Of a stretch of DNA of 64,000 bases, positions 45,483 to 54,002 are shown in pieces. Position numbers and translations under genes: made by a program. Source of the DNA: Micromonospora sp. NBC_01796 (GTDB lineage: Bacteria; Actinomycetota; Actinomycetes; Mycobacteriales; Micromonosporaceae); NCBI RefSeq assembly GCF_035917455.1, contig NZ_CP109078.1, forward strand, positions 992,001 through 1,056,000. Reading direction: 5' to 3'. The notes under the pieces were generated by a model. That model ran no database searches, was not told where the DNA came from, and saw only the letters and a list, made by a program, of their open reading frames with translations. Position 1 is the stretch's first letter; each line of letters starts with the position of its first letter.

Positions 45483-46826
45483 TCAGGCGCCGAACGGGGT
45501 CGGCGGGCCGGTGCCGGTGGCGCGGAGCAGCGCGTCGGCCAGGGGTTCGATGTCGGCGTCGGCGAGCGGGCTGATCGTGATCCGGATGGCCGGTCCGGTG
45601 GCGAGCCGGTAGAGCGAGCCGGGCGCGACCGCGTAACCGGCGTCGCGCAGGCCGGTCACGGCCCGGATCTCGTCCGGGACCGGCAGCCAGACGTTGATCC
45701 CGCTGCGGCCGTGTGCGGTCAGCCCCCGCCGGGCCAGCGCCGCCCGCAGGGCCTCCCGCCGCCGCTGGTAGCTATCCCTGGCCGCGGCCACCTGGGCGGC
45801 CACCTCCGGATCCCGCCAGAGTCCGATGGCGAGCCGTTGCAGCAGGGTGGAGACCCAACCGGCGCCGACCCGCATCCGGCCTGCGACCCGGGCCACGGTC
45901 GCCTCGTCCCCGGCGAGGACCGCCAGGCGCAGGTCGGGACCGTAGGGCTTGCTGGCCGACCGGACGAAAGCCCAGCTCCGGGTCACCCCGGCGAGGCTGT
46001 GCAGCGGCATCGGGGCGAGTTCGGCGGCGTGGTCGTCCTCGATCAGCAGCAGGTCGGGCCGGGCACCGAGCAGTTCGCGCAGCTCCGCCGCCCGGTCGGC
46101 GGTGACCGCGGCCCCGGTCGGGTTCTGCGCCCGGCTGGTGACCACCAGCGCCCGTACGCCGGACGCCAGCGCGGCCCGTACGCCGGCCGGGGTGGGGCCG
46201 TTGTCGTCGACCGGTACGCCGACCGGCTGGAAGCCCAGCGCGGCGACCAGGTCGAGCAGGTTGGCCCAGCCGGGGTCCTCGACCCCGACCGGGTCGCCGG
46301 GGCGCAGGTGGGCGGTGAGGAGTCGTTCGATGCCGTCGAGCGCGCCACTGGTCACGGTGATCGAGTCGGTCGGCACCCCGTCGGCGGCCAGTCGCCGCCC
46401 GGCGAGGTCGACCAGTTCGGGCAGCACACCGGCATCCCCGTAACCGATGGGGGCGCCTCCGGCGTGGGCGAGGGCAGCCAGGTGCGGCCCGAACGCGGGC
46501 AGCAGCCGGTGGTCGGGCTCGCCGCTGGCCAGGTCGAGCGTCCCGGAGGCCACCGGGGGCAGCCGCAGCGCCGACCGGGACGCGGCGACCGGCGGTCGGG
46601 GGCGGATCCGGGTGCCGTTGCGTCCGGCGGTCTCCACCAGCCCGCGCTGGCGCAACGCCTGGTACGCCTTGGCCACCGTGGCCGGGCTGACCGCGAGCTG
46701 CCCGGCCAGGTTCCGGACCGGCGGCAGGGCCGCACCGGCGGGCAGGGCACCGATGCGTACGCCGGTTTCCACGCTGGCCGAAATCTCGGCTGCCGTACCA
46801 CCCTCGATCTGATAATGTGCTGCCAC
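45483..46826 (-). CDS. MocR/PdxR-type GntR regulator with aminotransferase domain
   Basis: A 447-residue fusion. A GntR winged helix at about 8-78 (LPPVRNLAGQLAVSPATVAKAYQALRQRGLVET) is joined to a fold type I aminotransferase domain (about 95-440). The PLP Lys is in SASKPYGPDLR. Such proteins sense pyridoxal phosphate or an amino compound and regulate a neighbouring gene. The divergent neighbour encodes a pyridoxamine-phosphate-oxidase-like fold, which fits vitamin B6 or flavin-linked control. Start is the GTG at 46826, which overlaps the palindrome between the genes. Confidence 0.87.
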   Translation of the reverse strand: MAAHYQIEGGTAAEISASVETGVRIGALPAGAALPPVRNLAGQLAVSPATVAKAYQALRQRGLVETAGRNGTRIRPRPPVAASRSALRLPPVASGTLDLASGEPDHRLLPAFGPHLAALAHAGGAPIGYGDAGVLPELVDLAGRRLAADGVPTDSITVTSGALDGIERLLTAHLRPGDPVGVEDPGWANLLDLVAALGFQPVGVPVDDNGPTPAGVRAALASGVRALVVTSRAQNPTGAAVTADRAAELRELLGARPDLLLIEDDHAAELAPMPLHSLAGVTRSWAFVRSASKPYGPDLRLAVLAGDEATVARVAGRMRVGAGWVSTLLQRLAIGLWRDPEVAAQVAAARDSYQRRREALRAALARRGLTAHGRSGINVWLPVPDEIRAVTGLRDAGYAVAPGSLYRLATGPAIRITISPLADADIEPLADALLRATGTGPPTPFGA

Positions 46827-46840
46827 AGTTTCGAGACTGT
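46825..46840. promoter_or_regulatory. palindrome in the divergent promoter of the MocR regulator
   Basis: ACAGT-N6-ACTGT overlaps the regulator's start codon and abuts TACTAG, a possible -10 for the divergent gene. On the minus strand TACAGT could be the -10 of the regulator, giving an almost leaderless transcript. Likely the autoregulatory operator. Confidence 0.4.
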
Positions 46841-46865
46841 ACTAGAACAATCGGGGAGGCGCCAG

Positions 46866-48110
46866 GTGTACCAGCAGACGGAACGGACCACCGCGAACCG
46901 AGGCCGCAACCGGATGGGCTACCAGCGCGACGCCGCGCACGCGATCCTGGACGAGGCGTACCACTGCTCCCTCGCCTTCACCGTGGACGGCGAACCCCGG
47001 GTCCTGCCCACCCTGCACGTACGCGTCGGCGACACGGTCTACCTGCACGGCTCCACCGGGGGACGGCCGCTGCTCGCCGCCCGTGGTCCGGACGGGCTGC
47101 CGGTCTGCCTCAGCGTCACCCTGCTCGACGGCCTGGTCTACGGCCGGTCCCAGTTCCACCACAGCGCCAACTACCGCTCGGTGATCGCGCACGGCACCGC
47201 CCACCTGGTCACCGACCAGGCCGAGAAGGCGTCCGCGATGACCGCCCTGGTGGAGAAGGTGGGCCGGGGACGGGCCGCCGACAGCCGCCCGCCGACCCGC
47301 AAGGAACTCGCCGAGACGGCGGTGCTGGCCCTGCCCCTGCGGGAGGTGTCGGTACGGGCCCGGACCGGCCCGGTGGTCGACGAGCCCGAGGACTACGACC
47401 TGCCGCACTGGGCCGGGGTGCTGCCGCTGCGGCAGGTCGCCGGCCCGGCCGAGCCGGACACCGGGGTCACCGCCCCGGTCCCCGACTACCTGCGCCCGCC
47501 CCGCTCGCCCTGGCTCACCGCGGCACCGATGACCGGCGCGCACGTACGGCTGGAACCGCTCGACCTCGCCCACACCGACGACCTGTACGCGGCCACCGAC
47601 GACGCCGAGGTCTGGCGCCACCTGTCCCACCCCCGCCCGGCGAACCGGGACGACCTGGCGGCGGTCATCGCCGAGGCCCTGCGCGCCCAGCACCTCGGCA
47701 CGCGGGTGCCCTGGGTGCAGCGCGACGCCCGGACCGGCCGGATCGTCGGCAGCACCTCCTACTACGAGGTCGACGAGGCCCGGCGGTCGGTGGCGATCGG
47801 GCACACCTTCCTGGGCCGGGCGAGCTGGCGTACCGGGATCAACACCGAGGCCAAGCTGCTCCTGCTCGGCCGGGCCTTCGACGAACTGGGCGCGGAGCGG
47901 GTGGTCTGGCACACCGACATCCGCAACGAGCGCTCCCAGCGGGCGATCGAACGGCTCGGCGCCCAGCGCGAGGGGGTGCTGCGGCGGCACCGGCAGCGGC
48001 CGGACGGCTCGTGGCGGGACACCGTGCTCTACGCCATGATCGCCGACGAGTGGCCGAAGGCACAGCTCTCGCTCCGGGAATCGCTTCGCCCGACGGCACC
48101 CCTGGGGTGA
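46866..48110 (+). CDS. FMN-binding split-barrel / GNAT acetyltransferase fusion
   Basis: A 414-residue protein with two enzymes in one chain. Residues about 15-205 are a pyridoxamine 5'-phosphate oxidase-like flavin-binding split barrel (MGYQRDAAHAILDEAYHCSLAFTVDGEPRVLPT). Residues about 225-400 are a RimJ/RimL-type GNAT (VRLEPLDLAHTDDLYAATDD ... INTEAKLLLLGRAFDELGAERVVWHTD). The GTG at 46866 follows GGGGAGG at 6 nt. It is divergent from a MocR regulator and overlaps the LysE-type exporter gene. Substrates are unknown; detoxification by acetylation and export is possible. Confidence 0.85.
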   Translation: MYQQTERTTANRGRNRMGYQRDAAHAILDEAYHCSLAFTVDGEPRVLPTLHVRVGDTVYLHGSTGGRPLLAARGPDGLPVCLSVTLLDGLVYGRSQFHHSANYRSVIAHGTAHLVTDQAEKASAMTALVEKVGRGRAADSRPPTRKELAETAVLALPLREVSVRARTGPVVDEPEDYDLPHWAGVLPLRQVAGPAEPDTGVTAPVPDYLRPPRSPWLTAAPMTGAHVRLEPLDLAHTDDLYAATDDAEVWRHLSHPRPANRDDLAAVIAEALRAQHLGTRVPWVQRDARTGRIVGSTSYYEVDEARRSVAIGHTFLGRASWRTGINTEAKLLLLGRAFDELGAERVVWHTDIRNERSQRAIERLGAQREGVLRRHRQRPDGSWRDTVLYAMIADEWPKAQLSLRESLRPTAPLG

Positions 48111-48781
48111 TGATGACGCCCGTGCTGGGGATCACCGACATCTGGACCTACGTGCTGGGCACCGTCGCCATCGTGCTGCTGCCCGGACCGAACTCGCTCT
48201 TCGTGCTCTCCACCGCCGCCAAACGCGGCATCCGGGTCGGCTACCAGGCGGCGTCCGGGGTGTTCCTCGGCGACACCGTACTGATGGTGCTCTCCGCCGC
48301 CGGGGTGGCGTCGCTGCTCAAGGCGTACCCGCCGATCTTCATGGTGATCAAGTACGGCGGTGCGGCGTACCTCGGTTATGTGGGGTTGACCATGCTGCGC
48401 GGAGCGTGGCGGCGCTGGCGTGCCCGCAACGACCCCGGAGCGCCGCGCCTGATCGACGGGGCGGAGCCGGCCCCGGTGCGCAACCCGTTCCGGCGGGCCG
48501 CCGTGATCAGCCTGCTGAACCCGAAGGCGATCCTGTTCTTCATCTCCTTCTTCATCCAGTTCGTCGACCCGAACTACGCCTACCCGGCGCTGTCGTTCCT
48601 GCTCCTCGGGGTGATCGCGCAGGCCGCCAGCGTGCTCTACCTGACCCTGCTGATCCTCACCGGCACCTACCTGGCCGCCCAGTTCCGCCAACGCCGCCGC
48701 CTGGCCGCGGCAACCACCACCGGCATCGGCGTCCTCTTCCTGGGCTTCAGCCTCAAACTAGCCACCGCCACCGCCGGCTAA
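48110..48781 (+). CDS. LysE-family amino acid exporter
   Basis: A 223-residue membrane protein with about six helices and the LysE/RhtB N-terminal motif (VLLPGPNSLFVLSTAAKRG). The mid-protein NPKAILFFISFF segment is also typical. Leucine-type substrates are common in this branch but not provable. The ATG at 48110 shares a base with the TGA of the preceding gene; a GTG at 48107 and an ATG at 48113 are alternatives. The overlap implies coupling with the fusion enzyme. Confidence 0.88.
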   Translation: MMTPVLGITDIWTYVLGTVAIVLLPGPNSLFVLSTAAKRGIRVGYQAASGVFLGDTVLMVLSAAGVASLLKAYPPIFMVIKYGGAAYLGYVGLTMLRGAWRRWRARNDPGAPRLIDGAEPAPVRNPFRRAAVISLLNPKAILFFISFFIQFVDPNYAYPALSFLLLGVIAQAASVLYLTLLILTGTYLAAQFRQRRRLAAATTTGIGVLFLGFSLKLATATAG

Positions 48782-48830
48782 CCCCTCCCCGCCCCTCCCC
48801 ACCCCGCCCGGCCCCCGTCCCGCCCGTCCC

Positions 48831-48904
48831 GGCGATCTTGCACTTGTGGTCGCTGACATAAGCCCTAAGTCGGTCATACGAGGCGCCACAACTGCAAGAT
48901 CGCC
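48831..48904. repeat. palindromic intergenic element, copy 2
   Basis: Arms of 19 bp (GGCGATCTTGCACTTGTGG at 48831-48849 and its complement at 48886-48904) carry the same single C-C mismatch as copy 1. The 36-nt loop differs from copy 1 except for its last 15 bases. C-rich DNA precedes (48781-48830) and G-rich DNA follows (48905-48976). It lies between the convergent LysE-type and Spo0M-like genes. Confidence 0.85.
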
Positions 48905-48978
48905 GGGGCGGGCGGGACGGGCGGGGGCGGGGTGGGCGGGGCGGGGGTGGGCGGGGCGGGGCGAGGGGCGGGGCGGGG

Positions 48979-49869
48979 TTAGATTCCGCCTTCGCCGCCG
49001 GCGGTGCCGGTGAGGCCCTCGCCTTCGGGGGGTAGGTCGGGGGGGCGGTTGGTGTGGACGGACTCGGGCATGGTCGGGCCGTCGGTGGCGCCGGAGCGGA
49101 CGGCGGCGTGCCGGGCCACCGCGTGCCGGACCCAACTGTCCACCACCTCGACCCAGTTGAACCGGTCGACGTCGGCGTGCGGTACGCGGAACCGGGTCAG
49201 GCTGTAGTGGCTGGCTCCGGCGAGAGCCAGACGCCGGTCCAGCGCGAAGACCACCTCCAACGCCTGCGGACCGGCCAGGAAGGTCAGCTCGACCTCGGCG
49301 AACGGGCCGGCGTAGAGCGGCGCCGCCCAGTAACCGATCTTCTGGTGGAACGGCAGGCTCTGCCTCACCCCCGGCAGCTCCCCCTGTTGCAGGCCCACCT
49401 GGCGCAGGGTGAAGCCCAGACTCTCGAAGGTCGACAGGATCCGCTCCTGCGCCGGCAGCGGATGGACAAAAACGCCGGTCAGGCCGCCCCGGTCCAGTTC
49501 CGGGCCGAGCGCCACCTCGGTCCGCAACGCCATCGGCAGGTTCAACCGGGGTACGCCGTTGACCACGGTCACCGGAAGTTCCCAGGGCATCGGTACGGCG
49601 AACGCGACGTCCCGCCGCTCCCCCGGTCCCAGCACGACCGCCCCGGCGACCCGTACCCGGCCGAACTCGTACTCGAGGTAACCGTCGCCGCCGTCCGCCG
49701 GCTCGACCCTGGTCACCAGTCCCACCGTCACGTGCCCGATCGGCACCGGTTGGTCACCGCCGACCATCCGGACCCGTCCCGGCAGGTCGAGCCCCGGCCG
49801 GGTGCTCGGATTGGTCAGCGTCGTACGGACGGCGAAGCCCGTACCGGGTGACGCGCCACCGAAGAGCAC
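48979..49869 (-). CDS. Spo0M-like sporulation-control protein
   Basis: A protein of about 296 residues with an arrestin-like beta-sandwich sequence: VGLVTRVEPADGGDGYLEYEFGRVRVAGAVVLGPGERRDVAFAVPMPWELPVT, then YWAAPLYAGPFAEVELTFLAGP. These match the Spo0M (SpoOM) family, a control protein of sporulation first described in Bacillus. The exact start is uncertain: GTG at 49869 (used) or 49887. The N-terminal strand may be shorter than in other members. The acidic, Pro-rich C-terminus looks disordered. Confidence 0.78.
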   Translation of the reverse strand: MLFGGASPGTGFAVRTTLTNPSTRPGLDLPGRVRMVGGDQPVPIGHVTVGLVTRVEPADGGDGYLEYEFGRVRVAGAVVLGPGERRDVAFAVPMPWELPVTVVNGVPRLNLPMALRTEVALGPELDRGGLTGVFVHPLPAQERILSTFESLGFTLRQVGLQQGELPGVRQSLPFHQKIGYWAAPLYAGPFAEVELTFLAGPQALEVVFALDRRLALAGASHYSLTRFRVPHADVDRFNWVEVVDSWVRHAVARHAAVRSGATDGPTMPESVHTNRPPDLPPEGEGLTGTAGGEGGI

Positions 49870-49984
49870 CGTCGGCCGTCCCTCCACGCCGGGGCCTGCC
49901 CTGCCGATCCTGCCCCAACGCGACCGGGCGGGGCGGCCGATTCGACCACCCCGCCCGGTTGACACCGACTGACGAACCAGCACG

Positions 49985-50033
49985 GTCGACGACCGCGCGG
50001 CAGAACGGATCAGCGCAGTCGACGACCGCGCGG
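49985..50033. repeat. 33-bp tandem duplication at the 3' end of a CNNM gene
   Basis: GTCGACGACCGCGCGG occurs at 49985-50000 and again at 50018-50033, with similar bases before each. The second copy encodes the last residues of the CNNM protein; the first lies just beyond its stop codon. Confidence 0.75.
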
Positions 50034-51074
50034 GACCTGGTCGGTCTCGTCGTCGAACTCCCCGATGACCTCCTCCAGGAGGTCCTCCAGGGCCACGAAC
50101 CCGACCGGGCGGCCGACCCCGACCCGGTCGGTGACCAGGGCGAGCTGGGCCTGACGAGCCCGCATCGCGGCCACCGCCTCGGTGACGGTGGCGGTGGCGG
50201 CCAGGCTGAAGACCGGGGTCATCAGCTGCTCCGCCGTCGCCGCCCGGCCCGCCGTGGTGGCGCGTACGGCCTCGCGTACGTGCACCATGCCGGCGACCAC
50301 GTCGGGGCCGTCCAGCACGGCCAGTCGGGACCGGCCACTGTCCCGGCTCACCGCCTCGATCCGGTCGGCGGTGTCCTCCCGCCGGACCGAGACGATCCGG
50401 TCCACCGGCTCCATCACGTCGGCCACCGTGGTGCCCTGCAACTCCAGCATGCTGGTCAGCAACTGCTGCTGGTCCGCGGCGAGCAACCCGTGCTCGGCCG
50501 ACTGCTCCAGCAGCATCCGCAGTTCCTCCGGGCCGTGTGCCTGGGCCAACTGGTCCTGCGGTCGTACCTTGGCCAGGCGCAGGATCACGTTCGCCAGGCC
50601 GTTGAGCGCGGTCAGCAGCGGCCGGGCCACCCGGGCGAAGCCCCGGAACGGCAGGGCCAGCAGGACCGCGGACCGCTCCGCGTCGGTGATCGCCCAGGAC
50701 TTGGGCGCCATCTCGCCGACCACCAGGTGCAGGAACGTCACCAGCAGCAGGGCGAACAGCAGGGCGATCACGTGACTGGGCGCGTCGGGCAGCCCCACCG
50801 CGTGCAGGACCGGGCTGGCCAGGTGCTCGATCGCCGGCTCGGCGAGGGCACCGAGGCCCAGGGTGCAGACGGTGATGCCGAGTTGCGCGCCGGCCAGCAT
50901 CAGGCCGAGTTCGCGTACCCCGTCCAGGGCCGCCTTCGCCGCCCGTCCACCGTTCGCGGCGACCTGTTCCAACCGGTACCTCTTGCTCGCCACCAGGGCG
51001 AACTCGGCCGCCACGAAAAAGCCGTTCAGGGCGAGCAGGAGCAGCGAGATGAGCAGCGCCCAGGTCGTACTCAT
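50010..51074 (-). CDS. CNNM/CorC-type membrane protein with CBS domains, short form
   Basis: A 354-residue protein: an N-terminal CNNM (DUF21) domain with three to four helices (about 1-175, GFFVAAEFALVASKRYRLEQV) and a CBS pair (about 210-340). It ends right after the CBS domains and lacks the usual C-terminal CorC/HlyC domain found in its upstream neighbour. The family moves or senses Mg2+/Co2+. Its ATG overlaps the neighbour's stop by 4 nt, so the two probably form a heteromer. Confidence 0.9.
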   Translation of the reverse strand: MSTTWALLISLLLLALNGFFVAAEFALVASKRYRLEQVAANGGRAAKAALDGVRELGLMLAGAQLGITVCTLGLGALAEPAIEHLASPVLHAVGLPDAPSHVIALLFALLLVTFLHLVVGEMAPKSWAITDAERSAVLLALPFRGFARVARPLLTALNGLANVILRLAKVRPQDQLAQAHGPEELRMLLEQSAEHGLLAADQQQLLTSMLELQGTTVADVMEPVDRIVSVRREDTADRIEAVSRDSGRSRLAVLDGPDVVAGMVHVREAVRATTAGRAATAEQLMTPVFSLAATATVTEAVAAMRARQAQLALVTDRVGVGRPVGFVALEDLLEEVIGEFDDETDQVPRGRRLR

Positions 51075-52447
51075 GCGGTCACCTCGGGGTGTTCGGAGCC
51101 GGCGCCGTACGCGTTCTGGCCGACCAGCGCGAGCCGGACCGAGTCGGCGACGTGCCGATCGACCGCGAGCACCTCGACCAGGGCCTTCGGGTGTGGCCGG
51201 GGAAGTTCGGACTCGGCCGACAGGTTGATCTCCAACCGGTCGCCGACCTCCGGCACCCGGCCCAGCTCGCGCATGACGAGCCCGGAGAGGGTGTCGTACT
51301 CGGGTGCCTCGGGCAGCGCGATGCCGGTGCTGTCCGCGACCTCGTCGATCCGCCAGCGGGCGGGCACCACCCAGGAACCGTCCGGCTGCCGGATCGGGGT
51401 CGGCTCGGGCGGGTCGTCCTCGTCCCGGATCGGGCCGACGAGTTCCTCCGCGATGTCCTCCAGGGTGATCACCCCGGCGAAACCGCCGTACTCGTCGACC
51501 ACGCAGGCGAGCTGGCGGTGCCCGGCCCGGAGCCGGTCCAGCACCGTCGGCAGCGGCAACGTGGTGGGCACCAGCAACGGGGGTACGGCCACGTCCGCGA
51601 CCCGGGTGGTGGACCGCCGCTCCGGCGGCACCCCGAGTACGTCGGCGATCCCGGCAACCCCGATCACGTCGTCCACGCCCTCGGTCCCGCGTACGGGAAA
51701 GCGGGAGTGGCCGGTGTCGAGGAGCTCCACCAGCCGGCTCACCGGATCGTCCGCCTGTACGGTGTGCACCGCCACCCGGGGCACCATCGCCTCGGCGGCG
51801 GTGAGCTGGCGGAAGTCGAGTCCCCGGTCGAGCAGGGTCGACATGGCGATGTCGAGCTGCCCCTCCTCCCGCGACTCGGCGATGATCTGTTCCAGGTCCT
51901 CCGGGGTGGCGCCGCTGGGCAGTTCCTCGATCGGTTCGATGCCGACCCGGCGCAGCAGCCGGGTGGCGGCGGCGTCGAAGAGGCGGATCACCGGGGCGGC
52001 GACGGTCAGGTAGATCAGGGTCGACCGGCTGAGCTTCAGGGCCAGCATCTCGGCGCGGGCGATGGCAAGGTTCTTCGGGGCCAGTTCGCCGAGCACCATC
52101 TGCACGACGGTCGCGATGACCAGCGACAGGGCGATGGACAGCGGCATGGTGATCCCCTCGGGGAACCCGGCCACGCCGAACAGGTCGGCGAGCCCGTCAC
52201 CGAGGAAGGGTTCGGCGACGTACCCGACGAGCAGGGCGGTCAGGGTGATGCCGAGCTGGGCGCCGGAGAGCATGAAGGAGAGCCGTCCGGTGACCTTGAG
52301 GGCGCGCTGGGCGGCCGGGTCGCCGTCGTCGGCGAGCTGTTTGAGTTTGCCGCGGTCGACGGCGACGTAGCCGAACTCCTGGGCCACGAAGTAACCCGTC
52401 GCGGCCGTGAGCACGATGATCAGAAGAAGGCCGATCGCGATCAACAC
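51071..52447 (-). CDS. CNNM/CorC-type membrane protein, full length
   Basis: A 458-residue protein: CNNM transmembrane domain (about 1-180, TGYFVAQEFGYVAVDRGKLKQL), CBS pair (about 205-335) and CorC/HlyC C-terminal domain (about 350-435, DGSWVVPARWRIDEV). Probably a magnesium/divalent-cation exporter or sensor at the cell membrane. The GTG at 52447 has no Shine-Dalgarno sequence. A 34-residue ORF upstream ends 4-6 bp inside this gene, so translation may be coupled to it. Confidence 0.88.
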   Translation of the reverse strand: MLIAIGLLLIIVLTAATGYFVAQEFGYVAVDRGKLKQLADDGDPAAQRALKVTGRLSFMLSGAQLGITLTALLVGYVAEPFLGDGLADLFGVAGFPEGITMPLSIALSLVIATVVQMVLGELAPKNLAIARAEMLALKLSRSTLIYLTVAAPVIRLFDAAATRLLRRVGIEPIEELPSGATPEDLEQIIAESREEGQLDIAMSTLLDRGLDFRQLTAAEAMVPRVAVHTVQADDPVSRLVELLDTGHSRFPVRGTEGVDDVIGVAGIADVLGVPPERRSTTRVADVAVPPLLVPTTLPLPTVLDRLRAGHRQLACVVDEYGGFAGVITLEDIAEELVGPIRDEDDPPEPTPIRQPDGSWVVPARWRIDEVADSTGIALPEAPEYDTLSGLVMRELGRVPEVGDRLEINLSAESELPRPHPKALVEVLAVDRHVADSVRLALVGQNAYGAGSEHPEVTA

Positions 52448-52545
52448 GGAGGGCTCAGGGCTCCCCGGTTCGTCGGTCGGTGGGAGGGGCGCCGGGTCGT
52501 ACCCGGCTGGCTACTACTGCCCTCCTGGGCAGCGGAGTCGATCAT
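52441..52545 (-). CDS. possible 34-residue leaderless ORF upstream of the CNNM operon
   Basis: The minus-strand ATG at 52545 starts a 34-codon ORF (MIDSAAQEGSSSQPG...) ending at 52441, just inside the CNNM gene. A -10-like TAAACT lies 6 nt before this ATG, the spacing of leaderless actinobacterial transcripts. The CNNM start has no ribosome binding site of its own. The peptide is Ser/Pro/Arg-rich and has no recognised family. Confidence 0.35.
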   Translation of the reverse strand: MIDSAAQEGSSSQPGTTRRPSHRPTNRGALSPPC

Positions 52546-52705
52546 GCCGACAGTTTATCCGGACGGCCCGGCCAATCACCCGAACCCTCGCGAGTCCGCC
52601 CCGGGGTAGGGCGAGGCCCTGGTTGTCCCTCTCTGCACGCTGATGAGCCGTTCCTGGTGCGTCTGGCCGGATTCGGCTCCGGGCGAGCTGCCGGCCGTCT
52701 CCTCC

Positions 52706-53056
52706 TCACCGGTCGGGGTTGGTGGGGGTGGCGTCGGCGAGTTCGTCGGTGACCAGCAGATCGGCCCGGTGCCGCCCGGCCCGGTACGCGGCCCGCCCCA
52801 CCATCTGGGCGGCCACCGGGGCGGTCGCCAACTGGAACACCCCGACCAGGACCAGGGTGGCGATGTCGGCGCCCGTACGCAGCCGCAGTCCCACCCCGAT
52901 CAGGATCAGCAGCAGGCCGAGGATCTGCGGCTTGGTCGCCGCGTGCATCCGGGACAGCACGTCGGGAAAGCGCACCACCCCGATCCCGGCGGCGAGACTG
53001 AGCAGCGCACCGGCGATCAGGAAAGCCGCCGAGAGCAGGTCCGCGACGTCGGTCAC
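52706..53056 (-). CDS. mnhG: Mnh/Mrp antiporter subunit G
   Basis: A 116-residue subunit with three membrane helices (LLSAAFLIAGALLSLAAGIGVVRFPDVLSRMHAATKPQ is the MnhG/PhaG signature region). It is the last gene of the six-gene operon. Its GTG overlaps the mnhF stop (GTGA, 53053-53056). The cytoplasmic tail carries a charged, His/Arg-rich end. Confidence 0.92.
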   Translation of the reverse strand: MTDVADLLSAAFLIAGALLSLAAGIGVVRFPDVLSRMHAATKPQILGLLLILIGVGLRLRTGADIATLVLVGVFQLATAPVAAQMVGRAAYRAGRHRADLLVTDELADATPTNPDR

Positions 53057-53313
53057 GAGTCCTCCCGGGCGGCGAACCGGACCACGCCCACCGAGGCCAC
53101 GAACCCCAGGATGGCGAGGACCACCAGGATCGGCAGGGTGGTCGCGTGCCGGTTGATCGCCGCCTCGGTGCCGACCGCGCCGACGATGACGGCCAGCAGC
53201 AGGTCGGTGGCGACGACCCGGTCCAGCAGGGACGGGCCGCGGACGATGCGGTAGAGGGCCAGCAACGCCGCGACGGAGAGCAGTGCGGTGACGATCACGA
53301 TCACGACGCTCAT
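53053..53313 (-). CDS. mnhF: Mnh/Mrp antiporter subunit F
   Basis: An 86-residue subunit with three membrane helices and the typical YRIVRGPSLLDRVVATDLL segment. It overlaps mnhE upstream (53310-53313) and mnhG downstream by 4 nt each. Confidence 0.92.
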   Translation of the reverse strand: MSVVIVIVTALLSVAALLALYRIVRGPSLLDRVVATDLLLAVIVGAVGTEAAINRHATTLPILVVLAILGFVASVGVVRFAAREDS

Positions 53314-54002
53314 TCGGTCGCTCCTTCATCGGTACGGGTGGACGGTGGCGGGTCGGATTCGTCGGTGTTCTGCAACGGGGTCGGATTCGTCGCCGGTGGT
53401 GGGCCGGACGGGGGCTGGTCGGAGGCCGACGGGCCGGGTCCGGTCAGCAGGCGCAGTTCGGCGGCGGATCCCGTGGCCCGGACGATCCGCTCCTCGACCG
53501 CGAGCACGTCCCGCCGGGCGCGTTCGACGTCGGCGGGGCCGCGTACGTCCAACACGTGCACGTAGAGCGTGCCGGTGTCGCGTACCGCCTCGACGATGAG
53601 CGTGCCGGGGACCAGCGACAGCGCCTCGGCGGTCAGGGTCAGGTTCAGGTCCGAGCGCACCCGCAGCGGTACGGCGATGATCGCGCTGTGCCGTACGCCG
53701 TCCGGACGGACCGCGATCCAGGCGACCTGGACGCTGGCGGTGAGCAGTTCGGCGATGAACCGGGCGGCGAACCGGAGCAGCCCGAGTGGCCGGATCCGGC
53801 CGTCGAAGGTCACCCGTGGCAGCGGGAAGAAGACCAGGACCAGCAGCGAGACCAGCGCGCCCCCGAGGACGTTGCCCCAGGTGAACTCGCCCCAGAGCAG
53901 GTTCCAGACCAGCACCAGCCAGACCACGGTGACCAACTGGTCGCGCCACCGTCCCCGGGTGGTCACGGGTCGGCTGGTGGTGGCCTGCGACGGCCCGGTC
54001 AC
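53310..54002 (-). CDS. mnhE: Mnh/Mrp antiporter subunit E with extended C-terminus
   Basis: A 230-residue subunit: two N-terminal membrane helices (VTVVWLVLVWNLLWGEFTWGNVLGG), then the conserved cytoplasmic part (LTLTAEALSLVPGTLIVEA ... LYVHVLDV). The last 45 residues are Pro/Ser/Thr-rich and absent from typical MnhE proteins (about 160-170 residues). The GTG at 54002 overlaps the mnhD stop. Confidence 0.9.
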   Translation of the reverse strand: MTGPSQATTSRPVTTRGRWRDQLVTVVWLVLVWNLLWGEFTWGNVLGGALVSLLVLVFFPLPRVTFDGRIRPLGLLRFAARFIAELLTASVQVAWIAVRPDGVRHSAIIAVPLRVRSDLNLTLTAEALSLVPGTLIVEAVRDTGTLYVHVLDVRGPADVERARRDVLAVEERIVRATGSAAELRLLTGPGPSASDQPPSGPPPATNPTPLQNTDESDPPPSTRTDEGATE

